A stretch of DNA of 64,000 nt, from NCBI RefSeq assembly GCF_042663885.1, contig NZ_JBHSXV010000001.1. One strand, written 5' to 3'. Made by a program: the position numbers and the translations under genes. This document shows, in pieces, positions 1 through 7,968 of this stretch. The notes beneath the pieces were generated by a model. It searched no databases. It saw only the letters and a program-made list of their open reading frames with translations, and was not told the origin of the DNA. This DNA is from Aquipuribacter hungaricus. GTDB lineage: Bacteria > Actinomycetota > Actinomycetes > Actinomycetales > JBBAYJ01. Each line of letters starts with the position of its first letter. The stretch's first letter is position 1.

Positions 1-2
1 TC

Positions 3-1628
3 ACGGAGACCGAGCTCGGCAGCTTCGAGCAGCGGATCTACTTCGGCGAGTTCAGCCCGGAGTACAGCATCGTCGGCGCGCCCGAGGGGGCGGAGCCGCA
101 GGAGCTCGACTACCCCGACTCCACCGCCGAGTCCAACCAGCGCAACACCACCTACACCGGCGGCGGCGGGGTGGCGATGGGCGACTTCTTCACCCAGCTG
201 CTCTTCGCCATCAAGTTCCGAGCCGAGGAGATCGTCCTCTCGGACACGGTCAACAGCGAGAGCCGCGTGATGTTCGACCGCCAGCCGCGCGAGCGGGTCG
301 AGAAGGTCGCCCCCTGGCTGCAGCTGGACGGCGACCCGTACCCGGCCGTCGTCGACGGCACGGTCGTCTGGGTGCTCGACGGCTACACCACGTCCAGCCA
401 GTACCCGTACTCGTTCTCCACGAGCCTCGACGAGGCCACGGCCACCTCGGTGACCGCGACCGCGAACAACCTGGCCACCCTGCTGCCGCAGGAGGTCAAC
501 TACGTCCGCAACTCCGTCAAGGCCACCGTCGACGCCTACGACGGCTCGGTGACGCTGTACGCCTGGGACCAGGAGGACCCGCTCCTCGAGGCCTGGGAGG
601 GCGTCTTCCCCGGTGCCGTGCAGCCGATCGACGACATCTCCGGCGAGCTCATGAGCCAGGTCCGCTACCCGCAGGACCTGTTCAAGGTGCAGCGCGAGGT
701 GCTCGAGCGCTACCACGTCACCGACCCGGGCTCCTTCTTCAGCGGCACCGACTTCTGGTCCGTGCCCGAGGACCCGACCCGGACCGAGACGCCGGCGCTG
801 CAGCCCCCGTACTACCTCACGCTGCAGATGCCGGAGCAGGACTCCCCGTCCTTCCAGCTCACCTCGACGTTCATCCCCACCACCGAGGGCGAGTCGGGCG
901 ACCGGAACGTGCTGACCGGGTTCCTGGCGGTCGACGCGGACGCGGGCGACCAGGCCGGGCAGCCCGCGGAGGGCTACGGCCAGCTGCGGCTGCTGCAGAT
1001 CCGCAACGACGAGACCGTGCCCGGTCCCGGCCAGGTGCAGAACGACTTCAACGCCGACCCGGGCATCAACCAGGAGCTCAACATCCTGACGCTCGGGCAG
1101 TCGGACCTCATCAACGGCAACCTGCTCACCCTGCCCGTGGGCGGCGGCCTGCTGTACGTGCAGCCGATCTACGTGCAGTCCAGCGGGTCCACGTCGTTCC
1201 CGCTGCTGCAGCGGGTGCTCGTCGCCTTCGGCGAGGACCTCGGCTTCGGGGAGACCCTGGACGAGGCCCTGGACGACCTGTTCGACGGCGACGCCGGGGC
1301 GCAGGCGCCGGACGCGGACTCCGACGCCACGCCGGACACCGGGACCGGGACCCCCACCGACGAGCCGTCGGCAGAGCCGAGCACCGAGCCCAGCGCGGAG
1401 CCGAGCGACGAGCCCAGCGCGCCCGCGGGCGGCGGGGCGGTCTCGCCCGTCGACCCGGCCACGGCCCAGCAGCAGCTGGACACGGCGCTCACGGACGCCC
1501 GCCAGGCGGTCCAGGAGTCGCAGGAGGCCCTGGCCGCCAACGACTTCGCCGCCTACGGCGAGGCGCAGGCACGGCTGAGCGAGGCCATCGACAGGGCCAT
1601 CGCCGCCGAGGAGGCGCTCGGCCGCTGA
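3..1628 (+). CDS. UPF0182 family membrane protein, C-terminal part (5' end outside window)
   Basis: The open frame enters from the left edge and gives the last 541 residues of a UPF0182-type protein; full-length members are about 900-1000 residues with several N-terminal membrane segments, so that half lies outside the window. The visible part is the large soluble domain, with family-like stretches such as TYTGGGGVAMGDFF and PPYYLTLQMP. It is followed by a low-complexity acidic linker made of repeated EPS/DEPS units (about visible residues 430-475) and a short Ala/Glu/Gln-rich helical tail. The molecular function of the family is unknown. A strong hairpin follows the stop. Identification is confident; role is not. 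Confidence 0.9.
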   Translation, partial: TETELGSFEQRIYFGEFSPEYSIVGAPEGAEPQELDYPDSTAESNQRNTTYTGGGGVAMGDFFTQLLFAIKFRAEEIVLSDTVNSESRVMFDRQPRERVEKVAPWLQLDGDPYPAVVDGTVVWVLDGYTTSSQYPYSFSTSLDEATATSVTATANNLATLLPQEVNYVRNSVKATVDAYDGSVTLYAWDQEDPLLEAWEGVFPGAVQPIDDISGELMSQVRYPQDLFKVQREVLERYHVTDPGSFFSGTDFWSVPEDPTRTETPALQPPYYLTLQMPEQDSPSFQLTSTFIPTTEGESGDRNVLTGFLAVDADAGDQAGQPAEGYGQLRLLQIRNDETVPGPGQVQNDFNADPGINQELNILTLGQSDLINGNLLTLPVGGGLLYVQPIYVQSSGSTSFPLLQRVLVAFGEDLGFGETLDEALDDLFDGDAGAQAPDADSDATPDTGTGTPTDEPSAEPSTEPSAEPSDEPSAPAGGGAVSPVDPATAQQQLDTALTDARQAVQESQEALAANDFAAYGEAQARLSEAIDRAIAAEEALGR

Positions 1629-1635
1629 CGCCGGA

Positions 1636-1671
1636 CCGGCCCGGGCACCGACGATTTGGCGCCCGGGCCGG
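1636..1671 (+). terminator. Rho-independent-like hairpin after the UPF0182 gene
   Basis: An 11-bp perfect inverted repeat (ccggcccgggc / gcccgggccgg) with a 14-base loop starts 7 bases after the UPF0182 stop. There is no T-run, as is common in high-GC actinobacteria. The loop also contains the -35-like TTTGGC of the following tRNA promoter, so terminator and promoter overlap. Confidence 0.55.
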
Positions 1672-1684
1672 GCTCGCGTAGGGT
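1655..1684 (+). promoter_or_regulatory. Putative tRNA-fMet promoter
   Basis: TTTGGC (1655-1660), an 18-base spacer and TAGGGT (1679-1684) resemble a housekeeping sigma promoter. The predicted transcript would start a few bases before the mature tRNA at 1696. Assigned by eye from spacing and position only. Confidence 0.45.
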
Positions 1685-1695
1685 TTGTGATGCGA

Positions 1696-1769
1696 CGCGG
1701 GGTGGAGCAGCTCGGTAGCTCGCTGGGCTCATAACCCAGAGGTCGCAGGTTCAAATCCTGCCCCCGCTA
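1696..1769 (+). tRNA. Initiator tRNA-Met (CAU)
   Basis: A 74-base cloverleaf with anticodon CAT at 1730-1732 in the loop ctcataa. It has the initiator hallmarks: an unpaired first position (C1 against U72) and three consecutive G-C pairs at the base of the anticodon loop (GGG/CCC). The T-loop GTTCAAATC is canonical. The 3' CCA is not encoded (the next bases are CAC), so it must be added post-transcriptionally. It is a single-gene unit between the UPF0182 gene and a long hairpin. Confidence 0.97.
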
Positions 1770-1800
1770 CACAGTGAGAACCACAGCACGGAGGCACCTC

Positions 1801-1829
1801 GAAGGCCCGGACCCCTGGTCCGGGCCTTC
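1801..1829 (+). terminator. Terminator hairpin downstream of tRNA-fMet
   Basis: A perfect 13-bp stem (gaaggcccggacc / ggtccgggccttc) with a 3-base loop, about 30 bases after the tRNA. It also faces the 3' end of the small minus-strand ORF ending at 1856, so it could terminate transcription from both sides. No T-tract. Confidence 0.7.
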
Positions 1830-1855
1830 GCGCGTCCCGCCCGTCCGCGCGGGGC

Positions 1856-2059
1856 TCAGCGCCCGGCCGGCACCGCCACGTGGCGGCCCGCACGACCCGT
1901 GCCGGGGCTGCGGGGCACCGGGACGAGCGACACCCGGGTCGCAGCGACACGGTGCAGCTGAGCCCGCCGCCTCCGGACGGCGACGGCGCCTGCGGGGGCG
2001 GGCGGTTCGCTGACCTCGTCCGGGGCGGCGGGCTGGTCGACCTGGTCCACGGTGCTCAC
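1856..2059 (-). CDS. Small hypothetical protein (67 aa)
   Basis: I do not recognise this protein. The reason to call it is the start region: GTG at 2059 is preceded at 4 bases by a perfect AGGAGG (complement of 2064-2069). The frame continues for 67 codons and stops just before the hairpin at 1801-1829. The product begins VSTVDQVDQPAAPDEV, an acidic Pro/Ala-rich N-terminus, and then becomes strongly basic (Arg-rich, with RRRRAQLH). No membrane segment or known motif is visible. The basic second half could bind nucleic acid, but that is only a composition argument. It may instead be a spurious frame in GC-rich DNA with a fortuitous ribosome site. Confidence 0.45.
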   Translation of the reverse strand: MSTVDQVDQPAAPDEVSEPPAPAGAVAVRRRRAQLHRVAATRVSLVPVPRSPGTGRAGRHVAVPAGR

Positions 2060-2142
2060 GGGTCCTCCTGGCTGGGCGTCGGCGTCGGTGCCTGACCCGC
2101 ACCATCGGTACGACCGCCCCCGACCCTGAGCCTCCCGCCCCG

Positions 2143-2724
2143 TCAGCCTGCCGTCGGTGCCGGCCCGCCGGGCGGCAGGACCGCGTAGACGAGCCGGGCG
2201 AACTGGCCGACTGCACCGGCGGAGACCAGCCGGAGCCGCTCGGACGTCACGCGCCGGGGCAGCAGCGGCGCCCCTCCGCCGAGCGCGACCGGGGCCACCG
2301 ACACGGCCACCTCGTCCAGCACGCCGGCGTCGAGGAACTGCCCGGCGAGGTCCCCGCCCCCCACCACCCAGACGTCGCCGTCCCCGGCGGCCTCGAGGAT
2401 GCGGGGGAGCACGTCGGCGACGGCGCCCCGGACCAGGCGGACGTCGACGCCCTCGGGCACCGGCAGGTCCCGGGTGGTGAAGACGAAGGTCGGCCGGTCG
2501 CCGTGGAACTCGCGCCAGCGCTCCGGGTGGGCCAGGACGTCCTGCTCGCGCAGCAGCCACTCGTACGTGGTCGAGCCCTGGACGAGCACGGTGTGCCCGG
2601 TGGGGAACAGTCCTTCGTCCGGGTTCTCGCCCCCGGCGACCTCGAACAGCCAGCCCAGCGAGCCGTCCTGGTCCGCGATGTACCCGTCGATGCTCGTCGC
2701 GGTGTCGAAGAGGATCCGTCCCAT
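2143..2724 (-). CDS. Dihydrofolate reductase / RibD C-terminal domain family protein
   Basis: A 193-residue single-domain protein of the RibD_C/DHFR-like superfamily (NAD(P)H-dependent reductases). Typical features are the start MGRILFDTATSIDGYIAD, the central VLVQGSTTYEW and the cofactor-binding segment DVWVVGGGDLAGQFLDAG. The physiological substrate cannot be told from sequence: members range from riboflavin biosynthesis to unassigned reductases, and the length fits the stand-alone actinobacterial subgroup. ATG 2724 is chosen because TAGCCT (complement of 2732-2737) lies 7 bases upstream with no Shine-Dalgarno, suggesting a leaderless transcript. The gene is divergent from the MFS exporter at 2863. 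Confidence 0.85.
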   Translation of the reverse strand: MGRILFDTATSIDGYIADQDGSLGWLFEVAGGENPDEGLFPTGHTVLVQGSTTYEWLLREQDVLAHPERWREFHGDRPTFVFTTRDLPVPEGVDVRLVRGAVADVLPRILEAAGDGDVWVVGGGDLAGQFLDAGVLDEVAVSVAPVALGGGAPLLPRRVTSERLRLVSAGAVGQFARLVYAVLPPGGPAPTAG

Positions 2725-2794
2725 GCGCGGGAGGCTAGGACGGCCCCCTGACAGCGCCGACCGGGCGGCTCCGGGCGGCTTTCGGGTGGGTGCC

Positions 2795-2820
2795 GGAACA
2801 ATTGTGGTCGGCCCCGGGTT
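2795..2820 (+). promoter_or_regulatory. SigR-type promoter (GGAAC-N18-GTT) for the MFS exporter
   Basis: GGAAC at 2795-2799 is followed by exactly 18 bases and GTT at 2818-2820, matching the SigR/SigH consensus GGAAT-N18-GTT (a C at the fifth position is tolerated in the family). The predicted start near 2827 leaves a leader of about 36 bases before GTG 2863. A SigR homologue is encoded at 53793. Confidence 0.5.
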
Positions 2821-2862
2821 GGCGCGCACGGCCGGCACTCGCACCCGACGGAAGAACTCCAC

Positions 2863-4203
2863 GTGAACCCTGCACCCGACGCCCCCACCCTCGACAGCCC
2901 CGCGCTGGCCGGTCCCGCCCTCGGCGGGCCTGCCGCCCCCCCGGACGCCCTCGACGCCACAGGCGTGCCCGACGCCCCGGCCGGCCGCGCGCCGAGCATG
3001 CTCCGCACCGCGCTCGTCCTCGGCGCCTTCGTCGCCGTCGGACCCCTGACCATCGACATGTACCTGCCGGCGCTGCCCACCATCGCCACGGAGCTGGAGA
3101 CCACCGAGGCCGCCGTCCAGCTCACGCTGACCGGCACCCTCGTCGGGCTCGCCCTCGGCCAGCTCGTCATCGGGCCGCTCTCGGACGCGCTCGGCCGCCG
3201 CACCCCGCTGCTCGCCGGCACCGCGCTGCACGTGGTCAGCTCCCTGCTCATCCTGCTCGCCCCGAGCATCGAGGTCCTCGGCGCGCTGCGCGTGCTGCAG
3301 GGCGTCGGCACCGCCGCCGGCGCGGTCGTCGCGCTCGCCGTGGTCCGCGACCTCTACGACGGCCGTGCGGCCGCCACCATGCTGTCCAGGCTGTTCCTCG
3401 TCATGGGCGCCGCCCCCGTGCTGGCGCCGACCATCGGCGGCGGGGTCCTGGCCTTCACGTCCTGGCGGGGCGTGTTCATGGTGCTCGCGCTCTACGGCGT
3501 CGCGCTCCTCGTCATGGGCTGGTTCCTCCTGCGCGAGACGCTGCCGCCCTCGGCGCGCCGCTCCAGCGGCCCCCGCGCGACCCTGAGCACCTACCGCGGC
3601 CTCATGCGGGACCGGGTGTACGTCGGCCTCGTCCTCGTCGGCGGTCTCACCATGGCCGGTCTGTTCAGCTACGTCGCGGGCTCCTCGTTCGTCTACCAGG
3701 GCCAGTTCGGCCTCGACGAGCAGGAGTTCGGGCTGCTGTTCGGCGCCGGCGCCTTCTGGCTCATCGCCGCGACCCAGCTCAACCCCGTGGTGCTGCGCCG
3801 CTTCTCCCCGGCGCAGGTCCTCCTCACCGGCACGCTGACCGGCCTGGTGTCCGGCGCGGTCCTGCTCGGGCTCGCCCTGACCGGCACCGGCGGGCTCGTC
3901 GGCGTCGTGGCCCCGCTGTGGGCCGTCCTGTTCTCCACCGGCCTGGCGCTGCCCAACGCCCCGGCCCTGGCGCTGTCCCGCCACGGCGAGGCGGCCGGTG
4001 CGGCCGCGGCCGTGCTCGGTGCCGTCCAGTTCGGCATCGGCGCCATCGTGTCGCCCCTGGTCGGCGTGCTCGGCAACGACGCGGCCGCGATGGGGACCGT
4101 CGTCCTCGTCGCCCTCGTCCTGGCCACGCTCGTGCTCGTCACGGTCGTGCGGCCGTGGCAGCTGCCCGACCCCGACGGCGAGACCGTGGCCGTCGGCCAC
4201 TGA
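2863..4203 (+). CDS. Bcr/CflA-type MFS multidrug exporter
   Basis: A 446-residue major facilitator of the DHA1 Bcr/CflA subfamily. After a Pro/Ala-rich cytoplasmic N-terminus of about 45 residues come 12 predicted membrane segments. The subfamily signature is clear in segment 1 (GPLTIDMYLPALPTIA), and the loop 2-3 motif A appears as GPLSDALGRRTPLL. Proton-driven efflux of drugs or metabolites is the family function; Bcr-type pumps are also reported to export cysteine-related compounds, which would fit the SigR-like promoter just upstream (2795-2820). GTG 2863 has no good ribosome site, so the true start could be the internal ATG before LRTALVLG. Family call secure, substrate unknown. Confidence 0.9.
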   Translation: MNPAPDAPTLDSPALAGPALGGPAAPPDALDATGVPDAPAGRAPSMLRTALVLGAFVAVGPLTIDMYLPALPTIATELETTEAAVQLTLTGTLVGLALGQLVIGPLSDALGRRTPLLAGTALHVVSSLLILLAPSIEVLGALRVLQGVGTAAGAVVALAVVRDLYDGRAAATMLSRLFLVMGAAPVLAPTIGGGVLAFTSWRGVFMVLALYGVALLVMGWFLLRETLPPSARRSSGPRATLSTYRGLMRDRVYVGLVLVGGLTMAGLFSYVAGSSFVYQGQFGLDEQEFGLLFGAGAFWLIAATQLNPVVLRRFSPAQVLLTGTLTGLVSGAVLLGLALTGTGGLVGVVAPLWAVLFSTGLALPNAPALALSRHGEAAGAAAAVLGAVQFGIGAIVSPLVGVLGNDAAAMGTVVLVALVLATLVLVTVVRPWQLPDPDGETVAVGH

Positions 4204-4393
4204 CAGCCGCGCACCCCAGCACGACTGCACGACAGCGACCCCCCAGCACCCCAGCACCGCCCGCGGGCGGCGTCGTCCGGCCCCGCGGCCGGGTCGGCGC
4301 CGCCCGTCGCGCTGTCCGGCGGGGGACCGGGCGAGCGGGGGGCGACCCCGGTAGCCCGGACGGGTCCGTCGAAGCAGTGCGGAGTTGCACCCC

Positions 4394-4408
4394 GGACCAC
4401 ATCGGTCC
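4394..4408. promoter_or_regulatory. Putative operator upstream of the TetR-MMPL-YhgE operon
   Basis: The palindrome GGACC-acatc-GGTCC ends where a -10-like CACCCT (4408-4413) begins; CACCCT in turn lies 6 bases before the GTG start of the TetR gene. A repressor bound here would block this promoter, so autoregulation by the TetR protein is the simplest reading. Short arms keep confidence low. Confidence 0.35.
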
Positions 4409-4419
4409 ACCCTGAGACC

Positions 4420-5064
4420 GTGACGGTCGCAGACGGGATCCCGGCAGTCCGCGGCCGCAGCCCCCGGGCGGTGCGGCCGAGCCCCGAGCAGCTCGACGCC
4501 GCGATCCTCGACGCCGCCGCGGAGGTGTTCGCCCGCCACGGGTTCGCCGGTACGAGCGTGCAGCAGGTCGCGGACACCGTCGGCTACTCCAAGACCGGGC
4601 TGCTGCGGCGGTTCCCGTCCAAGCAGGCGCTGTACGACGGCGTCCTCGGCCACGTCTCCGCCTGCGTCGAGGGCATCCTCGACGGGCCCGGCGCCGGCCA
4701 GGGGCTGGGCGACGGCGACCTCGCCCCGCCGCGCACCCGCGCCGCCGTGCTCCGCGCCGTGACCGCCGCCGCGTTCCAGAACCCGGGGACCGTCGTCCTC
4801 GTCCTGGAGGCGCTGCGGCCGGGCAGCGACCTGCCCGGCACCGACCAGGTCGAGCAGACCACCCTCCGCCTGGCGGGCCAGCTCACCGCCGGCATCGACG
4901 ACCCGCAGGACCGCCTCCGCGCCCTGCTCGCGCTCCAGCTGGTCGCCACGGCGGCCACGCTGGCGCTGGACCCCGGCGCGCACGTGCCGGAGCTGTCCGT
5001 CTCCCAGGTGCACGACGTCGCGCTGCAGGCCGCGGGCGACGTCGTCGGTGTCCGCACCACCTGA
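4420..5064 (+). CDS. TetR family transcriptional regulator
   Basis: 214 residues. An N-terminal TetR helix-turn-helix domain spans about residues 25-70: ILDAAAEVFARHGFAGTSVQQVADTVGYSK, followed by the typical FPSKQALYDGVLGHV. The C-terminal half is a helical ligand-binding region of no particular subfamily that I can identify. It is the first gene of a + strand operon with the MMPL and YhgE exporter genes (57 bases to the MMPL start), so it most likely controls that exporter. GTG 4420 is preceded by CACCCT-N6 and no ribosome site, consistent with leaderless initiation. A small palindrome at 4394-4408 is a candidate operator. Confidence 0.9.
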   Translation: MTVADGIPAVRGRSPRAVRPSPEQLDAAILDAAAEVFARHGFAGTSVQQVADTVGYSKTGLLRRFPSKQALYDGVLGHVSACVEGILDGPGAGQGLGDGDLAPPRTRAAVLRAVTAAAFQNPGTVVLVLEALRPGSDLPGTDQVEQTTLRLAGQLTAGIDDPQDRLRALLALQLVATAATLALDPGAHVPELSVSQVHDVALQAAGDVVGVRTT

Positions 5065-5121
5065 GCCGCCCGTACGCCAGCCCCGCCCCGGCCGCCCGCG
5101 GCCCGTCACCCGAGGACCACC

Positions 5122-7968
5122 ATGTCGTCGCAGCTGTACGCCTTCGGACGCCTCGCCCACCGGCGCTGGCGCCTCGTCATGCTCGTGTGGGTGCTCGTGC
5201 TCGCCGGCGCGGGCACCGCCGCGGCCGCCCTGTCGGCCGGCACGACGAACTCCTTCAGCATCCCGGGCACCGAGTCCCAGGAGGCCCTCGACCGGCTCTC
5301 GGCGACCTTCCCCCAGGTCAGCGGCTCCTCCGCCCAGGTCGTCGCGGTCGCCGCCGACGGCGACGTCCGGGACGAGACCGGCTCGGTCGCCGAGGTCGTC
5401 GACGCGCTCGAGGGCCTGCAGGACGTGGCCGCGGTCGCGCCCGTCCTCGCCGAGGACGGCACCCTGCTGCCCGAGGCGCAGGTGTCCGACGACGGCAGCA
5501 CGCTGCTGGTGACCGCGCAGCTCGACCTCGGCCGCGACGAGGTCACCGAGGAGACCACCGACGCGCTGCTCGAGGTCGTCGACGGCGCCAGCACCGACGC
5601 GGTCACGTGGACCGCCGGCGGCGACGCGTTCCAGGCCGAGACCGTGGCGCTCGGCGCGACGGAGCTGGTCGGCCTGCTCGTCGCCGGCGTCGTGCTCACC
5701 CTCACCCTCGGCTCCCTGCTCGCCGCCGGCATGCCGCTGGTGACCGCCGTCGTGGGCGTGGCCACCGCCATGGCGCTCGTCTTCGCCGCGACCTCGGTCG
5801 TCGAGCTGTCGAGCACCGCCCCGCTGCTGGCGGTGATGATCGGCATCGCGGTCGGGATCGACTACGCGCTCTTCGTCCTGGCCCGCCACCGCGAGCAGCT
5901 CGCCGAGGGCCTGGACCCCGAGGAGTCGACCGGCCGCGCCGTGGCCACCGCCGGGTCTGCCGTCGTGTTCGCCGGGCTCACGGTCATGATCGCCCTGGCC
6001 GGGCTCTCCGTCGCCGGCATCCCGTTCCTCACCGTCATGGGCATCACGGCCGCCCTCGCGGTCGCCGTCGCCGTCGTCGTCGCCCTCACGCTGCTCCCGG
6101 CGATCATGGGCGCCTTCGGCCCGCGGCTCCGGCCCCGGGCCCCCCGTGCCGGCCGCACCCGTCGGGGCGGCCGCGCCGGCCGGACGGGCTCTCCCGCCGC
6201 CACCTGGGTCCGCCTGGTCACCCGGCGGCCGCTGGTCACCGTCGTCGTCGTCACCGCGGCGCTGCTCACCGCCGCCGTGCCCGCTCTCGACCTGCGCCTC
6301 GCCCTGCCCGACGCTGGCACGGGCGCCCAGGGGACGCCGTCGCGCGACACCTACGACCTGCTGAGCGAGGAGTTCGGGCCCGGCTCCAACGGCCCGCTCG
6401 TCGTCACCGGCGACATCGTCGCCAGCACCGACCCGCTCGGCCTGGTCGCCGCGGTCCGCGAGGACATCGAGGCCCTCGACGGGGTCGCGGCCGTGCCGCT
6501 CGCCACCCCCAACGAGGGCGCCGACACCATGATCGTCCAGGTCGTCCCCGAGGGCGGCCCGACCTCCGACGAGACCCGCGAGCTCGTCCGGGAGCTGCGC
6601 GAGCTGCGCCCGCAGATCGAGGACGAGCACGGCGTCACCATCGCCGTCACCGGGGCCACGGCCGTCGGCATCGACGTGTCCGACCGGCTGCTCGAGGCGC
6701 TGCTGCCCTTCGTGCTCCTCGTCGTCGGGCTGTCGCTCGTGCTGCTGGCGATGGTGTTCCGCTCGGTGTGGGTGCCGGTCAAGGCCGCCGTGGGCTACCT
6801 GCTGTCCATCGGCGCCGCGCTCGGCGCCGTGGTCGCGGTCTACCAGTGGGGCTGGCTCGAGGGCCCGCTGCACACCGTGGACACCGGCCCGGTCATCAGC
6901 TTCATGCCGATCCTCCTGCTCGGCATCCTCTTCGGCCTCGCCATGGACTACGAGGTGTTCCTCGTCTCCCGCATCCGCGAGCACTACGTCCACGGCGGCG
7001 ACGCCCGGGCGGCGGTGCGGACCGGCTTCGCGTCCGCGGCCAAGGTCGTCGCGGCGGCCGCGGTCATCATGTTCGCCGTCTTCGCCGCGTTCGTGCCCGA
7101 GGGCGACGCCACCCTCCAGCCCATCGCCCTGGGTCTGGCGGTCGGCGTGTTCGTCGACGCGTTCCTCGTCCGGATGACGCTGGTCCCGGCCGCGCTCGCC
7201 CTGCTGGGGGAGCGCGCGTGGTGGTTGCCGGGCTGGCTCGACCGGCTCCTGCCCTCCTTCGACGTCGAGGGCGAGGGCATCGGCCACCAGCTCCGGCTGC
7301 AGGACTGGCCCTCGCCCGACGCCGGCCCCGGTGCCTTCGCGGAGGGCCTCGAGGTCACCGTCGCCGGGCGCGACGGCGAGCACGTGCTGCTCGGCCCGGT
7401 GTCGCTCGCCGTGCCGCCCGGGCACCTCCTGCTCGCCGAGGGCGGCGACCGGGTCGCCCGCACCGCCCTGGCCATGGTGCTCGCCGGGCGCACCCGGCCC
7501 TCCGCCGGCGACGTCAAGGTCGCCGGCGCCGTGCTCCCGCAGCAGGCCGGGACCGCCCGTCGCGACGTGGGGCTGCTGCGCGCCGTGGACGAGGCCGACC
7601 CCGTGGCGGCGGCCGCCCGGCTGCTCGGCGGCCGCTCCCCGGTCCGCGTCCTCGTCGTGGAGAACCTCGAGCTCGTCCCGGAGCCCGAGGTGCGCCAGGC
7701 CCTGGTCGACACCCTCGCCGACGCCTGCCGCGACCTCGGCGCCGCCGTGGTCGTCACCTGCGACAGCACCACGGCCGGGTCGCTCGTCGTCGCCGACGAC
7801 GTCCCCGCCAGCCGGCTGGACCTCGCGTCCCTCCCCGCCGTGGCTCCCGCCCCCGCCCCGACCGGCGACCCCGCCGACGACGGCGTCCAGGACGACCGTG
7901 ACGTCCTCGTGCCCGGCGCCATCCCCGCAGAGCTGTCCCCGTCCGTCGTCGGAGGTCCCCGCCCGTGA
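5122..7968 (+). CDS. MMPL/RND family transporter with a fused degenerate ABC ATPase-like domain
   Basis: 948 residues. Residues 1 to about 700 are a classic MMPL-type RND protein: two blocks of one plus five membrane segments with large extracytoplasmic loops, an N-terminal LAHRRWRLVMLVWVLVL segment, and GIDYALFVLARHREQ and AMDYEVFLVSRIREHY in the two blocks. From about residue 740 it continues into roughly 150 residues laid out like an ABC nucleotide-binding domain (LLGPVSLAVPPGHLLLAEGG, then RTRPSAGDVKVAG). The phosphate-binding loop reads GGDRVART instead of GxxGxGK[ST], no LSGGQ motif is seen, and the Walker B position reads VLVVENLEL. It overlaps the YhgE gene by 4 bases (GTGA). The family exports lipids or hydrophobic compounds using the proton gradient. 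Confidence 0.9.
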   Translation: MSSQLYAFGRLAHRRWRLVMLVWVLVLAGAGTAAAALSAGTTNSFSIPGTESQEALDRLSATFPQVSGSSAQVVAVAADGDVRDETGSVAEVVDALEGLQDVAAVAPVLAEDGTLLPEAQVSDDGSTLLVTAQLDLGRDEVTEETTDALLEVVDGASTDAVTWTAGGDAFQAETVALGATELVGLLVAGVVLTLTLGSLLAAGMPLVTAVVGVATAMALVFAATSVVELSSTAPLLAVMIGIAVGIDYALFVLARHREQLAEGLDPEESTGRAVATAGSAVVFAGLTVMIALAGLSVAGIPFLTVMGITAALAVAVAVVVALTLLPAIMGAFGPRLRPRAPRAGRTRRGGRAGRTGSPAATWVRLVTRRPLVTVVVVTAALLTAAVPALDLRLALPDAGTGAQGTPSRDTYDLLSEEFGPGSNGPLVVTGDIVASTDPLGLVAAVREDIEALDGVAAVPLATPNEGADTMIVQVVPEGGPTSDETRELVRELRELRPQIEDEHGVTIAVTGATAVGIDVSDRLLEALLPFVLLVVGLSLVLLAMVFRSVWVPVKAAVGYLLSIGAALGAVVAVYQWGWLEGPLHTVDTGPVISFMPILLLGILFGLAMDYEVFLVSRIREHYVHGGDARAAVRTGFASAAKVVAAAAVIMFAVFAAFVPEGDATLQPIALGLAVGVFVDAFLVRMTLVPAALALLGERAWWLPGWLDRLLPSFDVEGEGIGHQLRLQDWPSPDAGPGAFAEGLEVTVAGRDGEHVLLGPVSLAVPPGHLLLAEGGDRVARTALAMVLAGRTRPSAGDVKVAGAVLPQQAGTARRDVGLLRAVDEADPVAAAARLLGGRSPVRVLVVENLELVPEPEVRQALVDTLADACRDLGAAVVVTCDSTTAGSLVVADDVPASRLDLASLPAVAPAPAPTGDPADDGVQDDRDVLVPGAIPAELSPSVVGGPRP

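Noticed and set aside
2143..7425. 1760-codon minus-strand frame extending the DHFR-like gene upstream across the MFS, TetR and MMPL genes
   Set aside because: Only the last 193 codons encode a recognisable protein with its own start; the rest is antisense shadow of conserved genes.
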